Of a DNA stretch of 34,275 nucleotides, positions 6,999 through 14,730 are shown piece after piece. Made by a program: the position numbers and the translations under genes. The notes beneath the pieces are model-generated. The model saw only the letters and a list, made by a program, of their open reading frames with translations, did no database searches and was not told the DNA's origin. This stretch comes from a virus. Each line of letters starts with the position of its first letter. Position 1 is the stretch's first letter. Location of the stretch: positions 1-34,275 of the IMG/VR virus record IMGVR_UViG_3300017706_002741. The stretch is one strand, 5' to 3'.

Positions 6999-7651
6999 TT
7001 ATATACTCCTCTTTTTAATATCGTATTAGGTAGACATAATTGTTTATTAATAAGCCTACTGAAAATATTGCTTAATTTATTTATTTCTGCATTACTTAGT
7101 TTTAAAATTGTTTTAGAGTCGCTTCTTTTCTGTAAATCTTCAAAATCTAAGTCTAATTGTGTTACTTCATTAATGGCTTTTTGGGTGCTACTTAATGCTA
7201 ATGATTCATACTTTACAAATAAAATATCTATCTTTGAGTCTAAATTGTAATAAGAATCAAACCAATCTTCTAGTAAACTAAAAGAATCATTATTAGCTAG
7301 CCAGTCTTTAATATTTAATTCTTTAATAAGCGGCTGAATATTTCCTGTCATATTTTTAAAATGATTATTTATCCATAAACTCTTATCTTTACTCCTTCTC
7401 CAGTAAGATAAAAAAGCATCAACTGGGTTTGCATAAATTAATATTGCCGCCTTGTTTTGACATCCTTTCGATTCTTCGTCTTGTGGCTTGAGATTGCCTA
7501 TCAGTTGAGGTTGTTTATCTGCAAACAAGTGAGGATTATGATTCTCTTGATATTCTACAAAAAATGGCGTTTCGAACCTGTTTTTAAAAGTTTTGTTTAC
7601 AATATATTTCAGACCAGAACCACCGTATGAGTAAAAATATATTTCTTTCAT
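6995..7651 (-). CDS. Putative sulfotransferase
   Basis: A 218-residue protein with the outline of PAPS-dependent sulfotransferases. YSYGGSGLKYIVN at 7-19 has the position and glycine pattern of the 5'-phosphosulfate loop. ILIYANPVDAFLSYWRRSKD near 71-90 matches the 3'-phosphate motif (R-x-P-x-D-x-x-x-S-x-Y), with Asn in place of the usual Arg-Asp. FVKYESLA follows near 145-152, and the C-terminus is helical. It would add sulfate to a sugar or protein side chain, and its place between a glycosyltransferase and GDP-mannose epimerase suggests glycan sulfation. It is linked upstream by a TAATG overlap and has a GGAAGG ribosome site. The divergent loops keep this at moderate confidence. Confidence 0.55.
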   Translation of the reverse strand: MKEIYFYSYGGSGLKYIVNKTFKNRFETPFFVEYQENHNPHLFADKQPQLIGNLKPQDEESKGCQNKAAILIYANPVDAFLSYWRRSKDKSLWINNHFKNMTGNIQPLIKELNIKDWLANNDSFSLLEDWFDSYYNLDSKIDILFVKYESLALSSTQKAINEVTQLDLDFEDLQKRSDSKTILKLSNAEINKLSNIFSRLINKQLCLPNTILKRGVYK

Positions 7652-8625
7652 TATATCAATCCTTCCAAAAATTTTAATAATTTTTTATTTTGCTTTTCAA
7701 AATCAAACTTTTCTTCAATTGTTTTTTGAAAGTTTTCACTAATTTCTTGTCTTTTTTGTGCTGATGATAAAAGCTGGTCTAGACACCAGTACCATCCTGC
7801 TTCATTGTGTGCGACGTATCCATTTTCTCCATCAAATAGTTGTATTGCTGATGGGTAGAAATCAGATACGCAGGGTATACCTAGTTTGCCAAATATTATA
7901 GCTCTTCCCGGATTTGAAGGCATCTTAAATCTTAGTGAAAAATCATCAGGAGAGTAATTGTAGCTATTTTTTGTTATATTTTCTATTTTTTGTGTATCAT
8001 TATGAATGAGATTGTTTGGAGCAATTCCAACATCGCATTTAGACAAAAACTTTGTATAGTTTTCCATACTCCATGGGTACTGGCTTGTTTTTATTCCTTT
8101 CGGGACCCATTTTTCTTCACCAGTAAACTTTTTTTGACTGCACATTATTAACATTTCTATGTTATGTTTTTTAGAAAGTTTTTCTAATGCAGGCGTTACA
8201 TTTTCTGCCATGCACTCAAGGTGAATACTGTTTCCGTGGTACCCGATCGTTAAAACATCTTTGTCTTCATGTATCTTTTTAATGTTTGGAATGTTCGGAT
8301 ATTCTACATATCTAAATATTGGTTTTTCAGAAACTCTCCAATAATCTTCCATTTCTATACTATCACATATTAAAAAATCAGCAAATGATGCACTTTCCAT
8401 GACAGCATGAGATCTAGGATCTATTATTCCTACTTTCTTATCTGGATAATGTTCTTTTATTTTTCTTACTATGTTATGATCATAGGTCATTACAAGCAAG
8501 ATATCAAACATATTAGGGTCAATTCCGTTTTGAAAAAACGTAATGCCCTCAATAGTTTTTAATGCATTCCAGTAATAGTAAGATGCTGCTGCGTCTGGCG
8601 AAGCAGTTATAAAAAGTATTTTCAC
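7651..8625 (-). CDS. GT-B-fold glycosyltransferase (family 4-like)
   Basis: A 324-residue protein. MKILFITASPDAAASYYYW at the start and a C-terminal half with LTIGYHGNSIHLECM, DVGIAPNNL and KFEN-like helices describe a GT-B enzyme. The donor-side motif is loosely kept as FKMPSNPGRAIIFGKLGIPCV, which is similar to the E-x(7)-E region but lacks the first acidic residue. The start is a GTG at 8625 with AGGGAG six bases ahead. The 70 bases upstream hold no gene; they contain a TATAAT box (8641-8646 on the minus strand), but without a matching -35, so an internal promoter is only possible. Sugar and acceptor are unknown. Confidence 0.75.
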   Translation of the reverse strand: MKILFITASPDAAASYYYWNALKTIEGITFFQNGIDPNMFDILLVMTYDHNIVRKIKEHYPDKKVGIIDPRSHAVMESASFADFLICDSIEMEDYWRVSEKPIFRYVEYPNIPNIKKIHEDKDVLTIGYHGNSIHLECMAENVTPALEKLSKKHNIEMLIMCSQKKFTGEEKWVPKGIKTSQYPWSMENYTKFLSKCDVGIAPNNLIHNDTQKIENITKNSYNYSPDDFSLRFKMPSNPGRAIIFGKLGIPCVSDFYPSAIQLFDGENGYVAHNEAGWYWCLDQLLSSAQKRQEISENFQKTIEEKFDFEKQNKKLLKFLEGLI

Positions 8626-8695
8626 TACAGACTCCCTTGTATTATAATAATTCTCATTTAATTTTATTTCTCCGACAAATTAATAGATAATCATA

Positions 8696-9601
8696 TTATG
8701 CTTTGCTGTCTTTTACACCAGGTGCTAAATCTTGAATACCTCTGAGTGCGCTTTGGTTATGATATCCTTCATCGACAGTTTTAAAATCATAAACGTGCCT
8801 TCCGAAGTGAATATGGTAGAAAAGAGAATTTAGCTCATGATCTCCCCATCTAAACTTGTAAACACCACCTGATTCATTTAAAAACTTACTCCACTGTTTC
8901 CACTCTTCTGTTTCAAATAGTTTCATCTTAAAAACATAAGAATCTGAAAATATAAAATTTTCATGAAAGTATTTTTCATTTCTTTCCTCAACAATGTTTG
9001 CTATAAATTCACACTTCTTTTCAAGATTAAATTTTTCGACGTAATCAGCAACGTGATCCATCATTCCGATTCTTGTTTGAAAATTACCTTCGTGAGGTTT
9101 CTTAATATGTGGATAAGTTACTTTTATTGCGCCGGCCATCTCGTCTTCCATTCCGGCCAATACTTCAAAAAAGTCATATGGAACTTCTTTTAAAAATACT
9201 GACTCATCATCAACACTAAGCATATAATCATGATTATGCAATTTTGTATTTGGATACTTATAAAGATTGTTATAAAAATTCGACATATGCAAGTAGCCTT
9301 TTCTTTTTATAGTAAAACCATTGCTTACATACGGGATGTTCGTTCTATTGTAGAATAGTTCTTTTTCTTGCAAAAAAGAGGGTGTAGAATAAGGTATAGA
9401 TATAAAATGTATATTTTGACTTATATTGTTTTTAATCCACGCTCTATAGTCTTCTCTATCGTATATGTCATCAAAATAATGAACATAAACAGGATAGTCA
9501 TATCTATAGTTCCAATTTACATGAAGAGTTTTTAAGCAAGTAGGTAAACACTTGTGTCTGCTAGAAAGTATGTTTATGCATCCGTTTATTTTGTTTTTCA
9601 T
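8696..9601 (-). CDS. Glycosyltransferase resembling family GT15 (KRE2/MNT1 mannosyltransferases)
   Basis: About 301 residues from ATG 9601, with GGAGG five bases upstream; a TTG further up at 9613 overlaps that site and is rejected. Segments line up in order with fungal alpha-1,2-mannosyltransferases. DYPVYVHYFDD at 35-45 matches the acceptor strand. DYMLSVDDESVFL at 125-137 matches the DYYWRVEPDVKF-type metal motif. GGVYKFRWGDHELNSLFYHI at 245-264 matches the GGFxxERWGDxPVHSIxxxL block, and VDEGYHNQ follows. The region of the fungal catalytic Glu reads HENFIFSD and may not keep that residue. The product would transfer mannose or a relative, which fits the GDP-mannose enzymes nearby. Recognition is from memory of a few blocks. 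Confidence 0.55.
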   Translation of the reverse strand: MKNKINGCINILSSRHKCLPTCLKTLHVNWNYRYDYPVYVHYFDDIYDREDYRAWIKNNISQNIHFISIPYSTPSFLQEKELFYNRTNIPYVSNGFTIKRKGYLHMSNFYNNLYKYPNTKLHNHDYMLSVDDESVFLKEVPYDFFEVLAGMEDEMAGAIKVTYPHIKKPHEGNFQTRIGMMDHVADYVEKFNLEKKCEFIANIVEERNEKYFHENFIFSDSYVFKMKLFETEEWKQWSKFLNESGGVYKFRWGDHELNSLFYHIHFGRHVYDFKTVDEGYHNQSALRGIQDLAPGVKDSKA

Positions 9602-9618
9602 TTTTACCTCCAATAAGA

Positions 9619-10626
9619 TTAATAATATTTCAAATTACACTTATCGTAAATTTCATCAATTAAGTCTAACACATCATAAGTTGCAGATATGTCAAATTTA
9701 TTTAAGTTTTTATATAACGACGGGTGATTTGGGCAAGAACCTTCATAATTTTCATAATTATTAGGTAAAGCTTGCTCATAGTTTATCATGCTAAAAATAC
9801 TTTTAATTTCATCTTCTAGATCACTTTGCTTAAATTTGAAATCAATAACTTTGTTTAGCGCTTTTCCACCTATCTTTATAAATCCTTCACTTGTGAGGAT
9901 AGTCAGGCTACACTCAATGTTTGAAGGTTCACAAGCAATAGTGACTTCAAAAATTCCACCAAAATCTCCAAAAGAAACAATAGAGTGAACAGTATCTTCT
10001 ATTTTTGCACTCTTATGTTTTGAGCTGTATTGATTTGATGCTATCACGCTAGGTTTTCCAAATAAAAAACAAACAATATCTAAATAATGAATACCACACT
10101 CATGAAGTGTTCCGCCTCCAATCTTAGGTATACCTCGCCAATCATCAAAATAAGATAAAGGTCGTTGCCACCTTTGTGAAAGTGTTATGCTGTTAACGTT
10201 TCCTATTTTTTTGTTTTCTATTAGTTCTTTAAGAATTTTAACAGTCTTATTTAAACGAACCTGAAGTACTGAGTATGCCTTTTGATTGTTTTCTTTTGCA
10301 ATTTCAGAAATTTTTCTTACATTTTCTGGATCTAAAGTTGCAGGCTTTTCTATCAAAACATCACAATTATTTTCTAAAAAAAACTTTGCTTGTTCAAAAT
10401 GCATACTATTAGGCGTAGATATTACAACAAAATCTACGCTGCTATTAATCATCTCTCTATAATCTTTAAAGATGCTTACATCGCTAAAATTATTTTTAAG
10501 TTCAAAATATTTGCTTTCTTCATTGTCACATAAAGCCACCAAATTAAAATCTTTAGAATTTTCTATAATAGCTTCTATATGTCTGTCAAATATTTTGCCG
10601 CAGCCTAAGATTCCTACATTGTACAT
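9619..10626 (-). CDS. Gfo/Idh/MocA-family sugar oxidoreductase (WlbA/WbpB-like)
   Basis: About 335 residues. The N-terminal Rossmann domain begins YNVGILGCGKIFDRH. The catalytic LIEKPATLD motif and GGGTLHECGIHYLDI (with the conserved His) follow, and the C-terminus carries NNYENYEGSCPNHPSLY, a block I associate with WlbA/WbpB. Those enzymes oxidise UDP-N-acetylglucosaminuronate at C3, ahead of the WbpE aminotransferase, and exactly such an aminotransferase lies immediately upstream. ATG 10626 is preferred because AGGA lies seven bases upstream; the ATG at 10647 has no ribosome site and would overlap the aminotransferase. The pathway dehydrogenase (WbpA) and acetyltransferase (WbpD) are not in this window. 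Confidence 0.85.
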   Translation of the reverse strand: MYNVGILGCGKIFDRHIEAIIENSKDFNLVALCDNEESKYFELKNNFSDVSIFKDYREMINSSVDFVVISTPNSMHFEQAKFFLENNCDVLIEKPATLDPENVRKISEIAKENNQKAYSVLQVRLNKTVKILKELIENKKIGNVNSITLSQRWQRPLSYFDDWRGIPKIGGGTLHECGIHYLDIVCFLFGKPSVIASNQYSSKHKSAKIEDTVHSIVSFGDFGGIFEVTIACEPSNIECSLTILTSEGFIKIGGKALNKVIDFKFKQSDLEDEIKSIFSMINYEQALPNNYENYEGSCPNHPSLYKNLNKFDISATYDVLDLIDEIYDKCNLKYY

Positions 10627-10630
10627 TTTA

Positions 10631-11731
10631 TTATCCTGGGAAAGCATCTAAAGCGTTAATTACTTTTTTAATATTTTCGATTCCAACGCTTGGATATACT
10701 GGAATTGCTAATACACTTTTGCAAGCACTTTCACAAACTGGTATATCTAAATTTTTATATTTATCTCCAAAGAGCGTTTGTCGAGGAATAGAATAGGGAT
10801 AAAAAACAGAAGATTCTATATTGTTTTGCAACAAATACTTTTTTAGTTTATCTCTATTACTTGACCTAATAACATACTGGTGATAAACATGTTTTGCTAA
10901 TTTTTTACGAAAAGGTTTTTCTACGTGCTTTGATTTTATATTTTTATTATAAAACTCTGCATTTTCTATTCTTCTATTAGTGAAAGTATCAAGATGTCTT
11001 ATTTTAATACTTAACACAGCTGCTTGAATTGCATCAATTCTAAAATTACCGCCAAGATAAATTGAATCATATTTGTTTTTTAAATCGATACCGTGTTGTC
11101 TTAATAGTAGCATTTTTTTGTAAAGTTTTTCAGAGTTTGTTGTGACAATACCTGCATCTCCGAATGCTCCTAAATTTTTTGTTGGAAAAAAACTAAAACA
11201 TCCAGCATCGCCAAAGCTACCTACTTTTATGCCGTTCCACTCAGCGCCGTGTGCCTGTGCACAATCTTCTATTATTTTTAAATTATGTTCTCTAGCAATT
11301 CTAGTTATTTCTGTCATATTTGCACTATGGCCATATATATGAACAGGCAAGATACATTTAGTATTCTTTGTGATCTTGTCTTCAATTAAATTTTCATCTA
11401 TACAAAAAGTATCTTTGTTTATGTCTACAAAAATAGGTGTCGCGCCTACTCTTAATATTGCCTCTGTTGTTGCAAAAAAAGAAAAAGGTGTTGTAATTAC
11501 CTCATCACCAGGTCCGATATCTAAAGCTAACAAAGCCAAGATAAGTGCATCTGTACCTGAACTGCAGCCTGTTGCATATTTTGTATTACAAAAATTTGAG
11601 AATGTTTTTTCAAAACTTAATACTTCTGCACCGTTTATAAAAATCTGTGAAGAACAAACGTCTTTTATCTTTTCAATAACCTCTTTTTCATACAATCCAT
11701 ATTCTTTTTTTAAATCTATAATGTTGATCAT
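10631..11731 (-). CDS. DegT/DnrJ/EryC1-family aminotransferase (WbpE/WlbC-like)
   Basis: A 366-residue PLP enzyme. INIIDLKKEYG at the start, SSGTDALILALLALDIGPGD, the Asp of IIEDCAQAHGAEW, and the Schiff-base Lys in FFPTKNLGAFGDAG are all typical. The PTKNLGAFGDAG form is that of WbpE-type aminotransferases acting on 3-keto-UDP-GlcNAc uronates. Four bases separate it from the matching WbpB-like oxidoreductase, so the two probably act in sequence to give a 3-amino sugar. The start follows the methyltransferase stop by five bases; an AAAGG box is close to it. It differs from the other DegT gene at 3360-4571, so the two are not recent duplicates. Confidence 0.9.
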   Translation of the reverse strand: MINIIDLKKEYGLYEKEVIEKIKDVCSSQIFINGAEVLSFEKTFSNFCNTKYATGCSSGTDALILALLALDIGPGDEVITTPFSFFATTEAILRVGATPIFVDINKDTFCIDENLIEDKITKNTKCILPVHIYGHSANMTEITRIAREHNLKIIEDCAQAHGAEWNGIKVGSFGDAGCFSFFPTKNLGAFGDAGIVTTNSEKLYKKMLLLRQHGIDLKNKYDSIYLGGNFRIDAIQAAVLSIKIRHLDTFTNRRIENAEFYNKNIKSKHVEKPFRKKLAKHVYHQYVIRSSNRDKLKKYLLQNNIESSVFYPYSIPRQTLFGDKYKNLDIPVCESACKSVLAIPVYPSVGIENIKKVINALDAFPG

Positions 11732-11736
11732 GACCT

Positions 11737-12420
11737 TTAAATTGCTCCTTGAACTACTAAAACTGAATTTGGTTTACCAGATGCTGTCATTCCCATATTA
11801 AGTGTAATACTTTTACCAAGAGAAGCGATAAATTGTAATTCATTATAGCTGCCAAATCGCTCATTAAAATCATCAAACACCCATATGCAATTCTTTGATT
11901 GTACTCTTGCTAGCCTAATTAAATCTTTTAGAACTGCACCGCTTCTATGATCTCCATCAACCCAAATTAGATCTAGATTTATTGCTTTTTTTGTTATAAA
12001 TTCTGCTAGCTCTTTGCTTGTCCCTAAGATAAACTCTGTTTGTGTGTCATATTTTTCAACAAGAGACTTCTCTCTAACATCTCTAATATCACAAGAATAA
12101 GACATAGACTTACTATTTGGAATTTTGCTTATAACATCTGCCATTATAAAATGTTGATATCCTTCTGCTGTTCCAATTTCACAAAAATCTTTACAATTAA
12201 AAAACTCATATATCTCTTTTATGAGTCTACCTCGATCAATCAAAGTATTAAATGCTAACTTTTTTGTGTTTTCATCTAAGTTAAATTCTTTTGCTTTTTT
12301 TTCTTGTGAAGGGAGGTAAGATTTCTCCCATATTTCTTTGTGATCATTATTTATGAATTCTCCATCTCTGTTAACGAAGTTGTCATTTAAATATGCAATA
12401 AAATCATTTATATCTTTCAT
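11737..12420 (-). CDS. Class I SAM-dependent methyltransferase (Methyltransf_24-like)
   Basis: A 227-residue protein. DFCEIGTAEGYQHFIMADVI is motif I of a class I methyltransferase (E-x-G-x-x-x-G). It is followed by YSCDIRDV, LDLIWVDGDHRSGAVLKDL and CIWVFDDFNERFG. The WVDGDH form is common in O-methyltransferases and cephalosporin-hydroxylase-like proteins in surface-glycan clusters. The likely job is methylation of a sugar in the glycan, using AdoMet that metK in the same gene chain could supply. The gene starts in an ATGA overlap with the upstream glycosyltransferase, behind AAGGGG. The acceptor cannot be deduced. Confidence 0.75.
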   Translation of the reverse strand: MKDINDFIAYLNDNFVNRDGEFINNDHKEIWEKSYLPSQEKKAKEFNLDENTKKLAFNTLIDRGRLIKEIYEFFNCKDFCEIGTAEGYQHFIMADVISKIPNSKSMSYSCDIRDVREKSLVEKYDTQTEFILGTSKELAEFITKKAINLDLIWVDGDHRSGAVLKDLIRLARVQSKNCIWVFDDFNERFGSYNELQFIASLGKSITLNMGMTASGKPNSVLVVQGAI

Positions 12421-13373
12421 AAAATCCCCTTAAATATATCATAGTATGAATTAACACACTTTACAAAACGAGAAACTTTTTCACCGGTTTCTTCGTCTCT
12501 AAAATCACTATTAATTGTTATTTCTTTTGTTTTACTGAAATCCATAGGCGGTGGCTTGTAAAGAGCACACGGTTTTAAATCCCACTCATCCTCCAAAATC
12601 ATAGTTCCTTTACTGACAATTTCATTAGTGCCACCTGTCGATGAACATATAATTTTACATCCTGCTTCTTGGGCATCAATAACAACGTTAGGACAATGAT
12701 CTAGGTAAGCAAGATGAACAAGTGTAGAAGATCGATGATATAGGCATATTAATTGTTCGTAATTTAGCTCTCCTAGGTAGCATATTCTGTTGCTCATATT
12801 AAGATAAGTTTTTGCTTCATCCATGCCTAAGCTGCCAGCGATTGCAAATATTGCATCGTTAGGAGCGTGATCCAAAAAATAAAGAATATTTTGCAAAAGT
12901 CTTTTGTGTGGTCTCCAAGAAGCTGCAGAACACCATACTTCTTTTTCTTTATCCCAAGGCCAATTTAATTTATTAAAAGTATCTAAAATCAAAGGATGAT
13001 GTATAACTTTAGGATCTGCTGAATTATGTATTACATGACCGTTTTTATGAGGGCCAAACCAAGATTCAGTTAACTTCTTATTGAAGTTTGACTGAAATAC
13101 AACAGCGTCTGCATTATCATAAGCAAACTTTATTGGCGCATTCTGTTGATTGTAATCCTGCGTAGAATTAAAATATATACCATCTAACCTAAGAACCATA
13201 GGTTTAACCTTATGTGACTGCTGTTGTATTACACAGAATTCAACGTCAGCTTCACTATTATTATTTGCGATTGATATCTTCTTTTCACTTAATAGTCTAC
13301 TTAACAAGGTTCTAGTAAACTTGTTAGGACCGGTATTAGACTGCGGGTTGAAATTATGTGTAAACACTCTCAT
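12417..13373 (-). CDS. Glycosyltransferase family 4-like (GT-B fold)
   Basis: A 318-residue GT-B enzyme. The N-terminus reads THNFNPQSNTGPNKF, a typical acceptor-side glycine loop. VVFQSNFNKKL and VIHNSADP mark the interdomain region. SAASWRPHKRLL, YLGELNYEQL and the donor motif CPNVVIDAQEAGCKIICSS (E-x-x-x-G region with NVVIDAQEAG) complete the fold. It would transfer a sugar from an NDP donor to a lipid, protein or sugar acceptor. It is coupled by ATGA overlaps both to the cupin upstream and to the methyltransferase downstream. The donor is unknown. Confidence 0.82.
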   Translation of the reverse strand: MRVFTHNFNPQSNTGPNKFTRTLLSRLLSEKKISIANNNSEADVEFCVIQQQSHKVKPMVLRLDGIYFNSTQDYNQQNAPIKFAYDNADAVVFQSNFNKKLTESWFGPHKNGHVIHNSADPKVIHHPLILDTFNKLNWPWDKEKEVWCSAASWRPHKRLLQNILYFLDHAPNDAIFAIAGSLGMDEAKTYLNMSNRICYLGELNYEQLICLYHRSSTLVHLAYLDHCPNVVIDAQEAGCKIICSSTGGTNEIVSKGTMILEDEWDLKPCALYKPPPMDFSKTKEITINSDFRDEETGEKVSRFVKCVNSYYDIFKGIL

Positions 13374-13711
13374 CTTTTATAATCATCCTTCAATCTTATA
13401 ACATCGGCTAATTCAGGTGTACTAACTTCAATTAGCTTTGTAATTATATTACCTTTTGGAGCACCAAACCTATGTATTTGACCAGGTTTTACGTGATAAA
13501 CTGCACCTTCATTTAAAGTAATTTTGCTTTCTTCATTCTCAGAGAGCCAAATGCATAACTTTCCTGCCAACACATAAATTGTCTCTTCTTTTTTTTCATG
13601 ATACTGCAGGCTTAATCTATGCCCAGGTAATATTGTTAATATCTTACCTAGATACTTGTTGGTTTCTGCCCATATTTCTTCATAACCCCATGGTTTTTCT
13701 ATTTTTCTCAC
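13370..13711 (-). CDS. Cupin, mannose-6-phosphate isomerase type II-like domain
   Basis: A 113-residue stand-alone cupin that matches the C-terminal half of ManC/AlgA bifunctional enzymes. The protein starts EKPWGYEEIW. The first cupin motif is LPGHRLSLQYHEKKEETIYV (His38 and Glu43 as metal ligands), and VKPGQIHRFGAP contains His80. In this family the domain interconverts fructose-6-phosphate and mannose-6-phosphate, the entry to GDP-mannose, the substrate of the epimerase at 5994-6998. The mannose-1-phosphate guanylyltransferase half is absent here and would have to come from elsewhere in the phage or the host. The start is a GTG overlapping the upstream stop (GTGA). It could instead act on another NDP-sugar. 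Confidence 0.82.
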   Translation of the reverse strand: MRKIEKPWGYEEIWAETNKYLGKILTILPGHRLSLQYHEKKEETIYVLAGKLCIWLSENEESKITLNEGAVYHVKPGQIHRFGAPKGNIITKLIEVSTPELADVIRLKDDYKR

Positions 13712-14424
13712 TGGACATACCCTCTTGACCTTACTAATTTAATTGTACTCATTTGATTTTTTTCTTTAAGCGGTCTACTTTTTAAAGAGTTTGAGTTTAT
13801 TCTGTAGAGATAACATATCTCATTTAAAAATTTTCTTTCTTTTGCGAGAAACAAAATAGGTAAATACAAAGCTTGATCATATCCTCTCTCAAACCAGTTT
13901 CCATCTAGGTCTTTAAAATTTTCAGAGTTTATCTTTTTAAATGTCTCTAGCTTAAATGTCTTAAGATGAGAACTTACCCAAGGGTACTGATATGGATTGA
14001 TCTTTTTTGGTAAATCTCTAGAAATATTCATTCCGTTTATGTCCCATGAATGACATGTCCATAAAGCTTCTAAATTAGTGTCATCTTCGTACTCTTTTAA
14101 AATTAAATCAACTGTGTTTTCATTACATAACGCATCGTCGCCATCAAGTATTGCTATTAAATCGCAGTTTAATTCAGCATAATCAGCAATTAAAAAATCA
14201 TATATTCCTTTAAGCGCAAACTTTTTAACAGAGTGATTATAAAGCTTAACCCTGCTGTCTTTTTCTATGATCTTTTTTGCAATTTTTAAAGTATCATCTG
14301 TGGACATGTCATTTAAGATTACCCATTTCCACTTTTTGTTATTTTGCTCAACTAAAGATTCGTAACACTCTAAAAGCTGATGTGATGAATTAAAAGTTGG
14401 TGATAAAAATGTGACATGTTTCAT
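13708..14424 (-). CDS. Glycosyltransferase family 2
   Basis: A 238-residue GT-A enzyme. VTFLSPTFNSSHQLLECYES begins the nucleotide-binding half. WVILNDMSTDDTL is the usual (N/D)D-x-S-x-D-x-T block, LIAILDGDDALCN is the DxD metal site, and WFERGYDQALYLPIL is the ED-type catalytic region. It adds one sugar using an NDP donor; donor and acceptor are unknown. It starts two bases after the stop of the small helical gene, with GGAAGGA upstream, and its stop overlaps the cupin start. Confidence 0.9.
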   Translation of the reverse strand: MKHVTFLSPTFNSSHQLLECYESLVEQNNKKWKWVILNDMSTDDTLKIAKKIIEKDSRVKLYNHSVKKFALKGIYDFLIADYAELNCDLIAILDGDDALCNENTVDLILKEYEDDTNLEALWTCHSWDINGMNISRDLPKKINPYQYPWVSSHLKTFKLETFKKINSENFKDLDGNWFERGYDQALYLPILFLAKERKFLNEICYLYRINSNSLKSRPLKEKNQMSTIKLVRSRGYVQ

Positions 14425-14426
14425 TA

Positions 14427-14729
14427 TTATATCCTTCCTATTTTTGTCTTAGTAGAATCTTTAAGTTTTGAGACAGATTCCTTTATGAAATCTCTTCTAT
14501 TCTCTAAAGAATGACATGCTCTTAATATCTGAAGTGTCTCTTCTTCTAGCATTGATAGTTTAGATAAGTCAGCACTAAAAGCATCATGCTCTAGTTCTTC
14601 TACTAATTTAGAAAGTTTTTCTGATAAAATTCTACACTTTGATCTAAGCTCTACGTCTGTTTTGCTAAAAATTTGTTGACTCTCAATAAAAACTTGAGAA
14701 AAAACCTGAAATAAGTTTTCGTTGTTCAT
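14427..14729 (-). CDS. Small helical protein of unknown function
   Basis: A 100-residue protein that I do not recognise. It is predicted by eye to be nearly all alpha-helix, with regularly spaced Leu, Ile and Phe (for example LSEKLSKLVEELEHDAF and LEEETLQILRACHSLENRR), so a coiled coil or helical bundle is likely. There is no signal peptide or membrane segment. An AAAGGAG ribosome site and tight spacing on both sides (one and two bases) show that it is a real gene of the glycan operon. Its place between two glycosyltransferases suggests an accessory or scaffolding role, which is a guess. Confidence 0.65.
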   Translation of the reverse strand: MNNENLFQVFSQVFIESQQIFSKTDVELRSKCRILSEKLSKLVEELEHDAFSADLSKLSMLEEETLQILRACHSLENRRDFIKESVSKLKDSTKTKIGRI

Positions 14730-14730
14730 T

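Noticed and set aside
8626-8695. A terminator or riboswitch in the spacer between two glycosyltransferase genes
   Set aside because: No stable inverted repeat was found; only a TATAAT box without -35, so no feature was called.
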